Below are positions 1-7,374 of a stretch of DNA of 19,708 bases, piece after piece. A model generated the notes under the pieces. The model made no database searches. It saw only the letters and a program-made list of their open reading frames with translations, and was not told the DNA's origin. Each line of letters begins with the position of its first letter. Positions within the stretch are counted from its first letter, which is position 1. Source of the DNA: JBCDCP01 sp039181495 (GTDB taxonomy: Bacteria; Pseudomonadota; Alphaproteobacteria; Rhizobiales; Tepidamorphaceae); assembly GCA_039181495.1 (NCBI GenBank), contig JBCDCP010000056.1, positions 1 through 19,708 of the forward strand, given 5' to 3'. The position numbers were made by a program, and so were the translations under genes.

Positions 1-1077
1 CCCGCCCTTCTCGCCGGGCATACCGTTGCCGAGAAAGATGTAGCAGCCAGGGCGCTCATTGAGCATGAAGGAGAAGTCCTCGGCTCCCATCTTGGGTGGA
101 ACCTTGGGGTCGACGGCCGCCTCGCCGCACACCCGCCGCGCCACCTCGGTGGCGATGACGGTCTCATCTTCGGTGTTTACCGTCGCCGGGTACATCCGGC
201 GATAATCCAGCTCGGCGGTGGCTCCGAACATCGTGGCAGTCTGTTCGACGATGCGGCGCAGGTTCTGCTCCTGCATATCCTGGATGTCGTCCGAATAGGA
301 CCGGGCCGTGCCCATCATCTTGACTTCGTCGGGAATGACATTGCCCGCGGTGCCGCCATTCATAGCGGTGATCGACACGACACCGCTCTTCAGCGGGTCG
401 ACATTGCGCGCAACGATGGACTGGGCCGCAACGACGATGTGACTTGCCACAAGCACAGGATCAATACCGTGATGCGGCATGGCGCCATGGGCGCCCTTGC
501 CCTTGACCACGATGTCAAACATGTCGGCACTGGCCATGATGGGGCCGGGCTTGAGCGCGATCTCGCCGACCGGCACGCCGGGCATGTTGTGAATGCCCCA
601 GACAGACTCCATCGGAAAGCGCTCGAAGAGTCCTTCCTTGACCATATGTTCGCCGCCGGCGAACCCTTCTTCAGCGGGCTGGAAGATGAAATAGACCGTG
701 CCGTCGAAATTTCGGTTCTCGGCGAGATATTTCGCTGCACCCAACAGCATGGTGGTGTGGCCGTCATGGCCACAGGCATGCATCGCGCCATCATGCACGG
801 ATGCGTAGGGCAGCCCTGTTCTTTCCGGCATCGGCAGGGCGTCCATATCAGCGCGCAGGCCGATCGCCCGGTTGGAACCGCCCTCGCCGCGCAGAACGCC
901 GACAACGCCGGTCTTGGCAATTCCAGTGTGAACCTCGAGCCCCCATGCGTTGAGCTTTTCGGCGACAACGCGCGATGTGCGTTCTTCCTGGAACGCAATC
1001 TCGGGGTGCTTGTGCAGATCGCGGCGGATCTCGATCAGCTCGTCGAGATGGGCTTCGAGACCGGGTTTGATGGGCAT
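1..1077 (-). CDS. M20-family amidohydrolase (hippurate hydrolase/aminoacylase-like), C-terminus cut by window edge
   Basis: This is a cytoplasmic metallo-amidohydrolase of peptidase family M20, the group that hydrolyses N-acyl amino acids such as hippurate. The frame stays open for 359 codons to the window edge. Visible motifs are ADMDALP (76-82), the metal ligands HACGHDGH (100-107), PAEEG with the catalytic Glu pair (134-138), GAHGAMPH of the lid domain (195-202), MGAEDF (330-335) and FLGNG (348-352). Family members are usually about 385-390 residues, so only the last few dozen are missing. The start is set by AGGAG at 1086-1090, eight bases before the ATG. No signal peptide is seen. It follows the ABC ATPase gene by 14 bases as the last visible gene of the operon, which suggests it cleaves the imported substrate. 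The exact substrate is unknown. Confidence 0.9.
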   Translation of the reverse strand, partial: MPIKPGLEAHLDELIEIRRDLHKHPEIAFQEERTSRVVAEKLNAWGLEVHTGIAKTGVVGVLRGEGGSNRAIGLRADMDALPMPERTGLPYASVHDGAMHACGHDGHTTMLLGAAKYLAENRNFDGTVYFIFQPAEEGFAGGEHMVKEGLFERFPMESVWGIHNMPGVPVGEIALKPGPIMASADMFDIVVKGKGAHGAMPHHGIDPVLVASHIVVAAQSIVARNVDPLKSGVVSITAMNGGTAGNVIPDEVKMMGTARSYSDDIQDMQEQNLRRIVEQTATMFGATAELDYRRMYPATVNTEDETVIATEVARRVCGEAAVDPKVPPKMGAEDFSFMLNERPGCYIFLGNGMPGEKGG

Positions 1078-1091
1078 TCGGATGACTCCTG

Positions 1092-2807
1092 TCAGGCGGC
1101 CTCGATCTCGAGTCCCTCGGTTGATAGTCCCTCGAGCTTCGGCATAAGGCCCAGTAGCTCTCTGGTGTAGGGATGCTGCGGGTTTTCGAACAGCGCGTTT
1201 GTTTCAGCGAGCTCAACAAGCTTGCCATGGCGCATCACGCCGACACGGTCGCACATCTGTCTGACCACCGGCAAATCATGGCTGATAAACAGCATGGTCA
1301 AATGCAGGTGATCCTGCAGATCCTTCAGGATATTCAGGATCTGCGCTTGGATTGAGACATCAAGCGCCGACGTGGGCTCGTCGCAGATCAGGAAGCGCGG
1401 TCGTGTTGCCAACGCGCGGGCAATCGAAATCCGCTGGCGCTGACCGCCGGAAAACTCGTGCGGGAACTTGATCGCAGCGCTGGCGCCCAGGCCGACGCGT
1501 TCCAGCAGGTCCTCAACCTGGTCCCTGATCCGTCCCGGATCGGTTTCGATCTTGTGGTGGCGCATGGGCTCCGCAACGATGTCGAGCACGCGCATACGCG
1601 GGTTGAGGCTCGAATAGGGGTCCTGGAAGATCATCTGGATTTGCCGGCGATAGCTCTCCAGCGCTCGATCGCTCTTGAGCGCGGTGACATCCACACCATC
1701 AAATAGGATGCTGCCGGCATTGGCGTGATAAAGCGTTGCGATTGTACGCGCGACGGTCGACTTGCCGGAGCCGCTCTCTCCGACCAGACCGAACACCTCC
1801 CCTTTGCGGATGTCGAAGGAGACATCATCCACCGCTCTGAGATACTCCCGCTTTGAGGGACGCCAGGCGCGCTTCTGAATGAACAGCTTCGAGACATCAC
1901 GCACCTCAAGGAGCGGCGCGTCCTGATCGCCCTTCATGTCCGGCCACATCGTTGACAATTCAGCGATCCCGGCAGTGGCAGCGCGGTCGCCATAGCTAAT
2001 CAGCGGGAAGCGTCTCAGTTTCAGGCTTGGTCTCGGCACGGCGGCAATCAGAGACTTGGTGTAATCGTGGCTGGGGCGGCCGAGAACGTCTTCGGTGGTG
2101 CCGCTCTCGACCACCTCGCCGCGATACATCACCGTTACCCGATCGGTCGTGTCGGCAATCACGCCCATGTCGTGGGTAATGAGGATGACTCCGACCTGGC
2201 GTTCACGCGCCAGCTCCTTGATCAGGTCGAGTATCTGAGCCTGGATCGAAACGTCCAGAGCCGTGGTCGGCTCATCGGCTATAATCACTTCGGGTTCGGA
2301 ACACAGCGCGAGCGCAATCACCACGCGTTGGCGCATGCCGCCTGAGAACTGGTGGGGGTACTGCTTCACCCTTAGTTCCGGCTGGGGAATGCCGACACGG
2401 TCAATCAATTCGACGGCTCGCTTCTGCGCGTCCGCCTCGGAGAGCTTGAGGTGCATCCTAATCGTTTCGACCAGCTGCTGTTCCACGGTCAGCAGCGGAT
2501 TGAGCGAGGTGAGCGGGTCCTGAAAGATCATCGAGATTCTGGCTCCGCGCAGCGCGCGCATGGCCTGCTCGTCCCGTCCGCTGATCTCCTCGCCCTGAAA
2601 ACGGATAACGCCACCGGTGATCCGGCCCGGAGGTTCCAACAGCCCCATGACAGCGGCACCGATGGTCGACTTGCCGGCACCCGACTCGCCGACGAGCCCG
2701 TGGATCATACCGGGTTCGACCATGAGGCTTGCTTCATTGACCGCCACGAAGGTCTGACGCCGTGTGGGGAAGGCCACGGAAAGCCTATCGATCTCAAGCA
2801 ACGTCAT
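1092..2807 (-). CDS. Fused double ATP-binding subunit of a peptide-type ABC importer (DppD-DppF/GsiA-like)
   Basis: This 571-residue protein carries two complete ABC ATPase domains and would energise the importer from the cytoplasmic face. The first domain has Walker A GESGAGKST (40-48), a Q-loop at FQD (95-97), signature SGGMRQ (155-160), Walker B ending in ADEP (177-180) and switch His212. The second has Walker A GESGSGKST (343-351), Q-loop FQDP (394-397), signature SGGQRQ (453-458), CDEP (475-478) and switch His510. The SLNP after each Q-loop and the HPYT-like tail are typical of oligopeptide/nickel-type ATPases. Both sites look catalytically intact. Dpp and Opp systems normally use two separate proteins; here they are fused, as in GsiA and many alphaproteobacterial systems. 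The ATG lies six bases after the DppC-like permease stop. Confidence 0.95.
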   Translation of the reverse strand: MTLLEIDRLSVAFPTRRQTFVAVNEASLMVEPGMIHGLVGESGAGKSTIGAAVMGLLEPPGRITGGVIRFQGEEISGRDEQAMRALRGARISMIFQDPLTSLNPLLTVEQQLVETIRMHLKLSEADAQKRAVELIDRVGIPQPELRVKQYPHQFSGGMRQRVVIALALCSEPEVIIADEPTTALDVSIQAQILDLIKELARERQVGVILITHDMGVIADTTDRVTVMYRGEVVESGTTEDVLGRPSHDYTKSLIAAVPRPSLKLRRFPLISYGDRAATAGIAELSTMWPDMKGDQDAPLLEVRDVSKLFIQKRAWRPSKREYLRAVDDVSFDIRKGEVFGLVGESGSGKSTVARTIATLYHANAGSILFDGVDVTALKSDRALESYRRQIQMIFQDPYSSLNPRMRVLDIVAEPMRHHKIETDPGRIRDQVEDLLERVGLGASAAIKFPHEFSGGQRQRISIARALATRPRFLICDEPTSALDVSIQAQILNILKDLQDHLHLTMLFISHDLPVVRQMCDRVGVMRHGKLVELAETNALFENPQHPYTRELLGLMPKLEGLSTEGLEIEAA

Positions 2808-2813
2808 TGTCGC

Positions 2814-3779
2814 TCACCGCAGCTTCGGATTGAGGGCATCGCGCATCCAGTCCCCGAGCAGGTTGACCGCAAGCGCCAGCGCGAGAAGTGCGATGGAGGG
2901 AAACAGGATGATCCACCATTCGCCAGAGAACAGAAATCCCTGGCCAATGCGGATCAGGGTGCCGAGCGAGGGTTGGGTCGGGGGCACACCGACACCGAGG
3001 AAGGACAGTGTCGCCTCGGTGATAATGGCAAGTGCCAGTCCGATGGTGGCGATGACCAGCACCGGTCCGAGCACGTTGGGCAAGACGTGGCGCAGCATGA
3101 TCAATCCTGACGGAACACCAATGAGCCGAGCGGCCTGAACGTAATCCTTGCTCCGTTCGACCAGCGTGGCGCCCCGAACCGTGCGGGCGTATTGCACCCA
3201 ATCCGACAGTCCGATGGAAACGATCAGCACCCAGATGGCCATGTCCGCGCGGTAGGCCGGCGGAATGAAACCACGCGCGATGCCAAAGACCAGCAGTGCG
3301 ATCAGTATAGAGGGAAAGGACAGCTGAACGTCCGCGACCCGCATAATCAGCGTGTCGATCCAGCCACCCACGTAGCCGGCAATAAGACCGAGCGTGACCC
3401 CAAGCGTCATGGCGAACAGAACCGCCGAGATGCCGACAAACAGGGAGATGCGTGAGCCGTAGAGAATGGCCGAGAAGATATCGCGGCCCTGATCGTCAGT
3501 CCCCAGCCAGAAGACGTTGCCGGTGAACTGGTTCTCCTGCATGGGCGGCGTGAAACCATCCAGCAGGTTGAGCGTGGCAGGATCGAATGGATGGTACGGC
3601 GCGATCCATGGCGCCAGAAGCGCCGCAAGCGACATAACCGCCACGACGAATGTCGCCACGATCGCCACCGGACTGTGGCGGAATGACCAGGCAACATCCG
3701 AATCCCACCAGCGCGTCAGACGACCCCTGGGCCGGGCGGGCTTTGCAGGCTGGGTCTGTTCTGGAGTGATGTCGGTCAT
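2814..3779 (-). CDS. Peptide-type ABC importer permease, DppC/OppC family
   Basis: This inner-membrane permease has 321 residues, a normal length for DppC/OppC. About six hydrophobic segments are visible, near 38-59, 112-137, 150-170, 181-196, 236-258 and 288-310. The family hallmarks are LGTDDQGRDIFSAILYGSR (92-110), the EAA coupling loop running from QAARLIG to HVLPN (215-235), EATLSFLGVG (255-264) and the C-terminal LGDWMRDALNPKLR. A long hydrophilic N-terminus precedes the first helix, as usual for this subunit. It would pair with the DppB-like permease encoded just upstream (12-base gap) and dock with the fused ATPase downstream. An AGG-CGG stretch just before the ATG could serve as ribosome binding site. 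Confidence 0.95.
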   Translation of the reverse strand: MTDITPEQTQPAKPARPRGRLTRWWDSDVAWSFRHSPVAIVATFVVAVMSLAALLAPWIAPYHPFDPATLNLLDGFTPPMQENQFTGNVFWLGTDDQGRDIFSAILYGSRISLFVGISAVLFAMTLGVTLGLIAGYVGGWIDTLIMRVADVQLSFPSILIALLVFGIARGFIPPAYRADMAIWVLIVSIGLSDWVQYARTVRGATLVERSKDYVQAARLIGVPSGLIMLRHVLPNVLGPVLVIATIGLALAIITEATLSFLGVGVPPTQPSLGTLIRIGQGFLFSGEWWIILFPSIALLALALAVNLLGDWMRDALNPKLR

Positions 3780-3791
3780 GGCCGCCTGCCC

Positions 3792-4775
3792 CTATCCGCC
3801 GCCGGTAGAGCGTTCGACGCGCAAACGCGGATCAACGACGAAATAGAGAATGTCGACGATCAGGTTGATGGTCACGAATACCAGCGCGATGAAAATCAGA
3901 TAGGCGGCCATCACCGGCACATCGACGAACTGGATCGAGTTGATGAACAAGAAGCCGACGCCGGGCCACTGGAACACCGTCTCGGTGATGATGGCGAATG
4001 CGATGATCGAACCGAGCTGAAGCCCGGTGATTGTGATGACCGGAACCAAGGTGTTCTTGAGTGCATGGCCGAAATTGATGGCGCGATCGGTCAGCCCTCG
4101 GGCGCGAGCGAACTTTATGTAATCGGTGCGTAGCACTTCGAGCATCTCCGCCCGAACGAGCCGCATGATTAGGGTCATCTGATAAAGCCCCAGCGTAATC
4201 GCGGGCAAGATGAGTGATTGCAGCCCATTGACGGTCAGAAAGCCGGTCTTCCAGCCGCCAATATCGACCACTTCGCCGCGACCGAACGACGGCAGCCACT
4301 GCAGCTCTACGGCAAAGACCCAGATCAGCAGGACACCGATCAGGAAGGTTGGTAGGGAGACCCCGATCAGCGAGGTGGTCATGATGATGTTGGACAGAAC
4401 GCCGTCTCGTCGGAGTGCCGTGTAGATGCCCAGAACCACGCCGAAGACAAAGGCGAGAACCCCCGAAACGAAGGCAAGTTCGAGCGTCGCCGGCAAGCGT
4501 TCGAGGATCAGTTCCAGTACCGGCTGCTGCAGCCTGTAAGAGATACCGAACTCACCTTGGGCGGCGTTGACAACAAACCGGCCAAACTGGGCAGCTATCG
4601 GATCGTTCAAGCCGAGACGGTCCCTTAGAGCCTCACGGTCGGCGACCGTGGCCTCTTGGCCGAGCATTGTGGCGACAGGGTCACCAACGAAGCGGAACAG
4701 TGAAAAGGCCACCAGCGCCACAACGAGCATGACGAGAACGGCCTGAAACAAACGTTGGACTATGAAAGTCAGCAT
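3792..4775 (-). CDS. Peptide-type ABC importer permease, DppB/OppB family
   Basis: This inner-membrane permease has 327 residues. The N-terminus MLTFIVQRLFQAVLVML is the typical DppB opening, with the first helix at about 9-29. Further hydrophobic segments lie near 99-121, 131-158, 185-206, 247-264 and 287-313. The EAA loop runs from YIKFARARG to HALKNTLVP (219-245) and is followed by the hallmark TETVFQWPGVGFL (265-277) and the terminal VDPRLR. It forms the translocation pore with the DppC-like partner. The gene follows the binding-protein gene after 64 bases that contain a GC-rich hairpin. Its ribosome binding site is weak, GAGCAG just before the ATG. Known Dpp/Opp/Nik importers share this architecture, so the transported ligand cannot be named from this subunit. 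Confidence 0.95.
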   Translation of the reverse strand: MLTFIVQRLFQAVLVMLVVALVAFSLFRFVGDPVATMLGQEATVADREALRDRLGLNDPIAAQFGRFVVNAAQGEFGISYRLQQPVLELILERLPATLELAFVSGVLAFVFGVVLGIYTALRRDGVLSNIIMTTSLIGVSLPTFLIGVLLIWVFAVELQWLPSFGRGEVVDIGGWKTGFLTVNGLQSLILPAITLGLYQMTLIMRLVRAEMLEVLRTDYIKFARARGLTDRAINFGHALKNTLVPVITITGLQLGSIIAFAIITETVFQWPGVGFLFINSIQFVDVPVMAAYLIFIALVFVTINLIVDILYFVVDPRLRVERSTGGG

Positions 4776-4792
4776 TGCTGCTCAGAATTGAT

Positions 4793-4824
4793 GCCCGGCG
4801 CACCGGATGGGCAGCGCGCCGGGC
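4793..4824 (-). terminator. Intercistronic GC-rich hairpin between binding-protein and permease genes
   Basis: A perfect 9-bp inverted repeat, GCCCGGCGC (4793-4801) and GCGCCGGGC (4816-4824), encloses a 14-base loop. It sits directly after the binding-protein stop and before the DppB-like start. No T-run follows on the minus strand, so it is not a classical Rho-independent terminator. In ABC import operons, hairpins at this place often stabilise or partly terminate the binding-protein mRNA, giving more binding protein than membrane subunits. That role is inferred here. Confidence 0.45.
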
Positions 4825-4839
4825 GTGTCGCGCAGAGGT

Positions 4840-6426
4840 CTATTCGACCTTGGTGAAGTACATTTCAGCCTGGTTTTCCGGATCCACCGCGATGGAGATG
4901 TTGTCCTTCATCGCATAGGCCAGGACCTGGTTGTGAACGGCAAGGAAGATCCGGTCTTCCTGAATCTGATCCCAGATCTCGGCGATGATCGCGTTGCGCT
5001 TTTCGAGATCAACCTCGATTTCGATTGCCTTGATCTTCGTGTCGAGGTCGGCGTTGGAATAGCCCGAGCCGTTCCAGCCGCCCAGCGCATCACCCTTGGT
5101 GTGAACCAGGAAGTTGAAGATGTAGGACGAGTCAAACGGCGGCACGCCCCAACCAAGCAGGTAGAAGTCGGTTTCCCGATTCTGGATCAGCGGGAAGTGC
5201 AAAGTCTTGGACTGCGAAACCAGGTTGGCCGTTACGCCGACGCGAGCCAGCATGCCGACAAATGCCTGGCAGATTGCTTCATCGTTGATGTAGCGGTCAT
5301 TTGGGCAGTTGAGATCAACCGAAAACCCGTCTGGATATCCCGCCGCAGCCAGAAGTTCTTTTGCGCGGTCCGTATTTGGCGCCTCGTACTTATCGAGTTC
5401 TTCGGTCCAGCCGTTGACGAAGGGCGGCATCTGAACCCCGGTTGGGATCGACTCACCGCGCATCACCACTTTCTGAATGGCTTCACGGTCAAGCGCCAAC
5501 GCCAGTGCTTCGCGTACTTCCGGCTTTGTGAATGGATTGTCGTCCACACTTGCCGAACGCAGTTTCTCCGACGCCATGTCGTAGGCGAAGAAGATCGTCC
5601 GGTTCTCCGGCCCGCGGGTCACCTTGATCCCGTCAGTTCCCGAAAGCCGCTCAATGTCCTGCACCGGCACATCCTGGACGAAATCGACTTCGCCGGACAG
5701 GAGCGCAGCGACACGTGTCGCGTTCTCTTTGATCGGCGTATAGATGATCTTCGTGACGTCGGGCTTGTCATCCCAGTGCCCGTCGAAATAGCTCATCTCC
5801 GTCTTGACGCCGGGATCACGCGAGTCGAGCCGGTAAGGCCCGGTGCCGTTCGCATTGCGAACCGCAAAGCTTTCTTCGTTGTTGGCAAAATCCTGCGGCT
5901 TGGTGACGTTGTTTGCCTCGGCCCAGCCCTTATCCATCATGAAGGTGTTGGTCAGGTTGTTGGGATAAAGCGGGGATGGCCCGGAGAGTTTGATCTCCAC
6001 GGTGTCGTCGTCGACTGCGGTAACACCTTCCACCGCTGCATGAAGGCCTTTGAAGTCGGACGTATCCTCCAAAACACGGTTGATGGAGAACACTACGTCC
6101 TCGGCAGTGAAGTCCGCACCGTCGTGGAACTTGATGCCTTGGCGAAGCTCAAACACCCAGGTCGTCGGATCACCTTCCTTGATCGACCATTCCGTGGCCA
6201 GGCGCGGAATCAAAACACCGTCGTTGTCGCGCGTCACCAGCGTTTCATAGATGTGGTGGTGCATGGTGTTGGTCGGACCTTCATTCTGCGAATGAGGGTC
6301 CATGGTGAGGGCATCGCCACTACGCGCCCAGCGTAGCGTTTCAGCCATGGCCGCCGGCGATGCTGCAGTTGCCAGAAAACCGCCGGCAATCAGCGCGGCC
6401 GCAAGACCAAGAGCAGGTCTCTTCAT
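4840..6426 (-). CDS. Periplasmic peptide-type substrate-binding protein (SBP_bac_5 family)
   Basis: This is the extracytoplasmic binding protein of the importer, 528 residues from the chosen start, a normal length for the family. Residues 1-28 form a signal peptide: MKRP, then a hydrophobic Ala/Leu/Ile core, ending AMA before ETLRWA. There is no lipobox Cys, so the mature protein should be soluble in the periplasm. The family signature, KFHDGADFTAEDVVFSINR, lies at 99-117. The frame stays open 83 codons upstream, but the start at 6426 is favoured by GGAGGAG at 6434-6440 and by the signal peptide directly after it. It is the first gene of the operon, followed by two permeases, a fused ATPase and an M20 hydrolase. 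The ligand is probably a peptide or N-acyl amino acid, inferred from the hydrolase. Confidence 0.93.
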   Translation of the reverse strand: MKRPALGLAAALIAGGFLATAASPAAMAETLRWARSGDALTMDPHSQNEGPTNTMHHHIYETLVTRDNDGVLIPRLATEWSIKEGDPTTWVFELRQGIKFHDGADFTAEDVVFSINRVLEDTSDFKGLHAAVEGVTAVDDDTVEIKLSGPSPLYPNNLTNTFMMDKGWAEANNVTKPQDFANNEESFAVRNANGTGPYRLDSRDPGVKTEMSYFDGHWDDKPDVTKIIYTPIKENATRVAALLSGEVDFVQDVPVQDIERLSGTDGIKVTRGPENRTIFFAYDMASEKLRSASVDDNPFTKPEVREALALALDREAIQKVVMRGESIPTGVQMPPFVNGWTEELDKYEAPNTDRAKELLAAAGYPDGFSVDLNCPNDRYINDEAICQAFVGMLARVGVTANLVSQSKTLHFPLIQNRETDFYLLGWGVPPFDSSYIFNFLVHTKGDALGGWNGSGYSNADLDTKIKAIEIEVDLEKRNAIIAEIWDQIQEDRIFLAVHNQVLAYAMKDNISIAVDPENQAEMYFTKVE

Positions 6427-6530
6427 AAGTTGACTCCTCCAAGAGATTAATCCGGCGCAGCTGCCCAGCTTTGTGCCGGTTCTTGCGCCCCTCGCTACCA
6501 ACCTCAGGTGATGCGGCTGGTCTGCCGCGC

Positions 6531-6558
6531 AGAATAGCGCGAGCCTTGGTGCTGTCAC
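6531..6558 (-). promoter_or_regulatory. Candidate sigma70-type promoter for the ABC importer operon
   Basis: On the minus strand GTGACA (6558-6553) matches the -35 consensus at five of six bases. A 16-base spacer leads to TATTCT (6536-6531), which matches the -10 at four of six. This would give a leader of roughly 100 bases before the binding-protein ATG. The leader also holds the short inverted repeat CCGGC (6452-6456)/GCCGG (6475-6479). This is a visual match only, and such matches are common by chance. Confidence 0.25.
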
Positions 6559-6662
6559 GTGCAAAATGTTGGCAATGATCAGCGTCCTTTTTGGGCATTC
6601 CACGGAAATGACTGCCATTGCCGTTGTTGTGATAGGCGATCGAAGGTTCTGACTGCGAGAAA

Positions 6663-6686
6663 CAATGCCGCTCACTCATGGCATTG
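6663..6686. promoter_or_regulatory. Inverted repeat CAATGCC-N10-GGCATTG, candidate operator
   Basis: Two perfect 7-bp arms (6663-6669 and 6680-6686) are separated by 10 bases, so half-site centres lie 17 bp apart. There is no T-run on either side strong enough for a terminator. It lies about 100 bp upstream of the candidate -35 of the importer operon. A dimeric regulator site is a reasonable guess, but no regulator gene is in the window and no family can be assigned. Confidence 0.3.
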
Positions 6687-6760
6687 AACTCATCCGAATT
6701 GATGCCCGACGACGTCCGAGCAGAAGATCATCCCGGCTGCGTGGCACTCGGTGGAGCTAC

Positions 6761-6793
6761 AGGGTTACCCTTAGGGAATGTACGTTATTCCCT
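6761..6793. promoter_or_regulatory. Paired AGGG/CCCT inverted repeats, candidate operator cluster
   Basis: Two inverted repeats sit one base apart. The first is AGGGT-T-ACCCT (6761-6771). The second is AGGGAAT (6773-6779), a 7-base spacer, then ATTCCCT (6787-6793). Both begin with AGGG and end with CCCT, giving four half-sites in 33 bp. A hairpin role in RNA is possible but neither strand has a T-run after it. The position in a long divergent intergenic region favours a protein-binding site for the importer operon, the trehalose operon, or both. Confidence 0.4.
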
Positions 6794-6914
6794 CACACAG
6801 CAATCTGGGAAATCATGAACGAGTCGGTTGGGGTGGCAGACCTGCACGCAGTCTAGTTGCGTAACCGATGGTCTGTTGACCTGGGCGGTAAACGCCGTAC
6901 CTCGGAGCAGACCC

Positions 6915-7109
6915 ATGAGCGCTCACTTTCGACACTATCCGGTAGATGACAGTACGGGCCGCGAGCGGCTTGTAGGGTATTTGCGTGTGGCGTCAGCGGA
7001 AGCAGAATTGTTGGGTGACCCCCTGCTCCAAGAGGAAATCGACAGACTCATCAGCGGATGTGATCTCCGAGCGTCATGCGCAACTGAGATACTGGCTGAG
7101 GGGGCCTAA
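6915..7109 (+). CDS. Small hypothetical protein (64 aa)
   Basis: I do not recognise this protein. The ATG at 6915 has GGAG at 6904-6907, a suitable distance upstream. The product is 64 residues, with a polar N-terminus (MSAHFRHYPVDD) followed by a likely amphipathic, acidic helical stretch (about 20-50, containing SAEAELLGDPLL and EEIDRLI) and a C-terminus with two Cys (52 and 58). There is no membrane segment or signal peptide. Its stop lies four bases before the next small ORF, and both point toward otsB, so translational coupling and co-transcription with the trehalose genes are possible. Codon use is less G/C-biased than in neighbouring genes, so a chance ORF cannot be excluded. Confidence 0.4.
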   Translation: MSAHFRHYPVDDSTGRERLVGYLRVASAEAELLGDPLLQEEIDRLISGCDLRASCATEILAEGA

Positions 7110-7113
7110 CGAG

Positions 7114-7311
7114 ATGCCAGTGCCTGGCCATAGTGAGTTTGAGCGCGAGACTCCGGACGGGTTGTCCGGTTTGCCGCCAGGCCTTCAGGTAGCTGAAGTG
7201 ACGGCCAGCATCCCGCATGTTGAGGAAACGAGGGTCCAACAGATCCTTCGCGATGTTCTCCGCGAAGCCGTCTTGCCCCGGCTCGTCTCACGCGCTCGTT
7301 ACTCAGACTGA
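7114..7311 (+). CDS. Small hypothetical protein (65 aa)
   Basis: I do not recognise this protein. The frame is open further upstream to 6985, but the ATG at 7114 is preferred because GAGGGGG (7098-7104) lies nine bases upstream and the previous small ORF ends at 7109. The 65-residue product has a Pro/Gly-rich first half (MPVPGHSEFERETPDG, then LPPGLQ) and a second half that reads as an amphipathic helix (VEETRVQQILRDVLREAV), followed by a basic tail. No signal peptide or membrane segment is seen. The gap to the otsB frame is 63 bases or slightly more. The tandem pair resembles small regulatory or toxin-antitoxin pairs only in size and spacing; nothing in the residues supports that function. 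Confidence 0.4.
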   Translation: MPVPGHSEFERETPDGLSGLPPGLQVAEVTASIPHVEETRVQQILRDVLREAVLPRLVSRARYSD

Positions 7312-7374
7312 GTTGATCGGGAACCTGCACAAACTCGTTTAGGCAATTCATGCGCTTGGCGGCGGCAATGCAGG

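Larger units (their letters stand above)
6427..6914. other. Divergent control region without a convincing gene
   Basis: This stretch of nearly 500 bases separates the minus-strand importer operon from the plus-strand small ORFs and trehalose genes. Open frames here, such as 6665-6856 on the plus strand and the upstream extension of the binding-protein frame, have no good ribosome binding site and look like random Arg/Ser-rich sequence. What it does hold is a set of perfect inverted repeats, at 6663-6686, 6761-6771 and 6773-6793. These are listed separately and are best read as candidate operators. Confidence 0.5.

Noticed and set aside
439..1170. Plus-strand frame of 243 codons opposite the M20 gene
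   Set aside because: The minus strand carries a continuous M20 frame with all metal-binding motifs through the window edge, so the plus-strand frame is a shadow.
4807..6336. Open plus-strand frame of 509 codons opposite the binding-protein gene
   Set aside because: It is antisense to a clear SBP_bac_5 gene with signal peptide and ribosome binding site. Its translation has no recognisable motif, and long antisense frames are expected in GC-rich coding DNA.
6665..6856. Plus-strand ORF of 63 codons in the intergenic region
   Set aside because: No ribosome binding site, Arg/Ser-rich composition, and it runs through the operator-like inverted repeats. It is best explained as chance.
6876..6903. 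TTGACC with a 16-base spacer as promoter for the small ORFs and otsB
   Set aside because: The -35 fits, but the -10 (TACCTC) matches only two of six bases. The resulting transcript would start inside or after the ribosome binding site of the first small ORF.
7320..7339. GGAAC followed by CGTT upstream of otsB as an EcfG general-stress promoter
   Set aside because: Trehalose genes are often under EcfG control in alphaproteobacteria, but the spacing here is 11 bases against about 16-17 in the known consensus.
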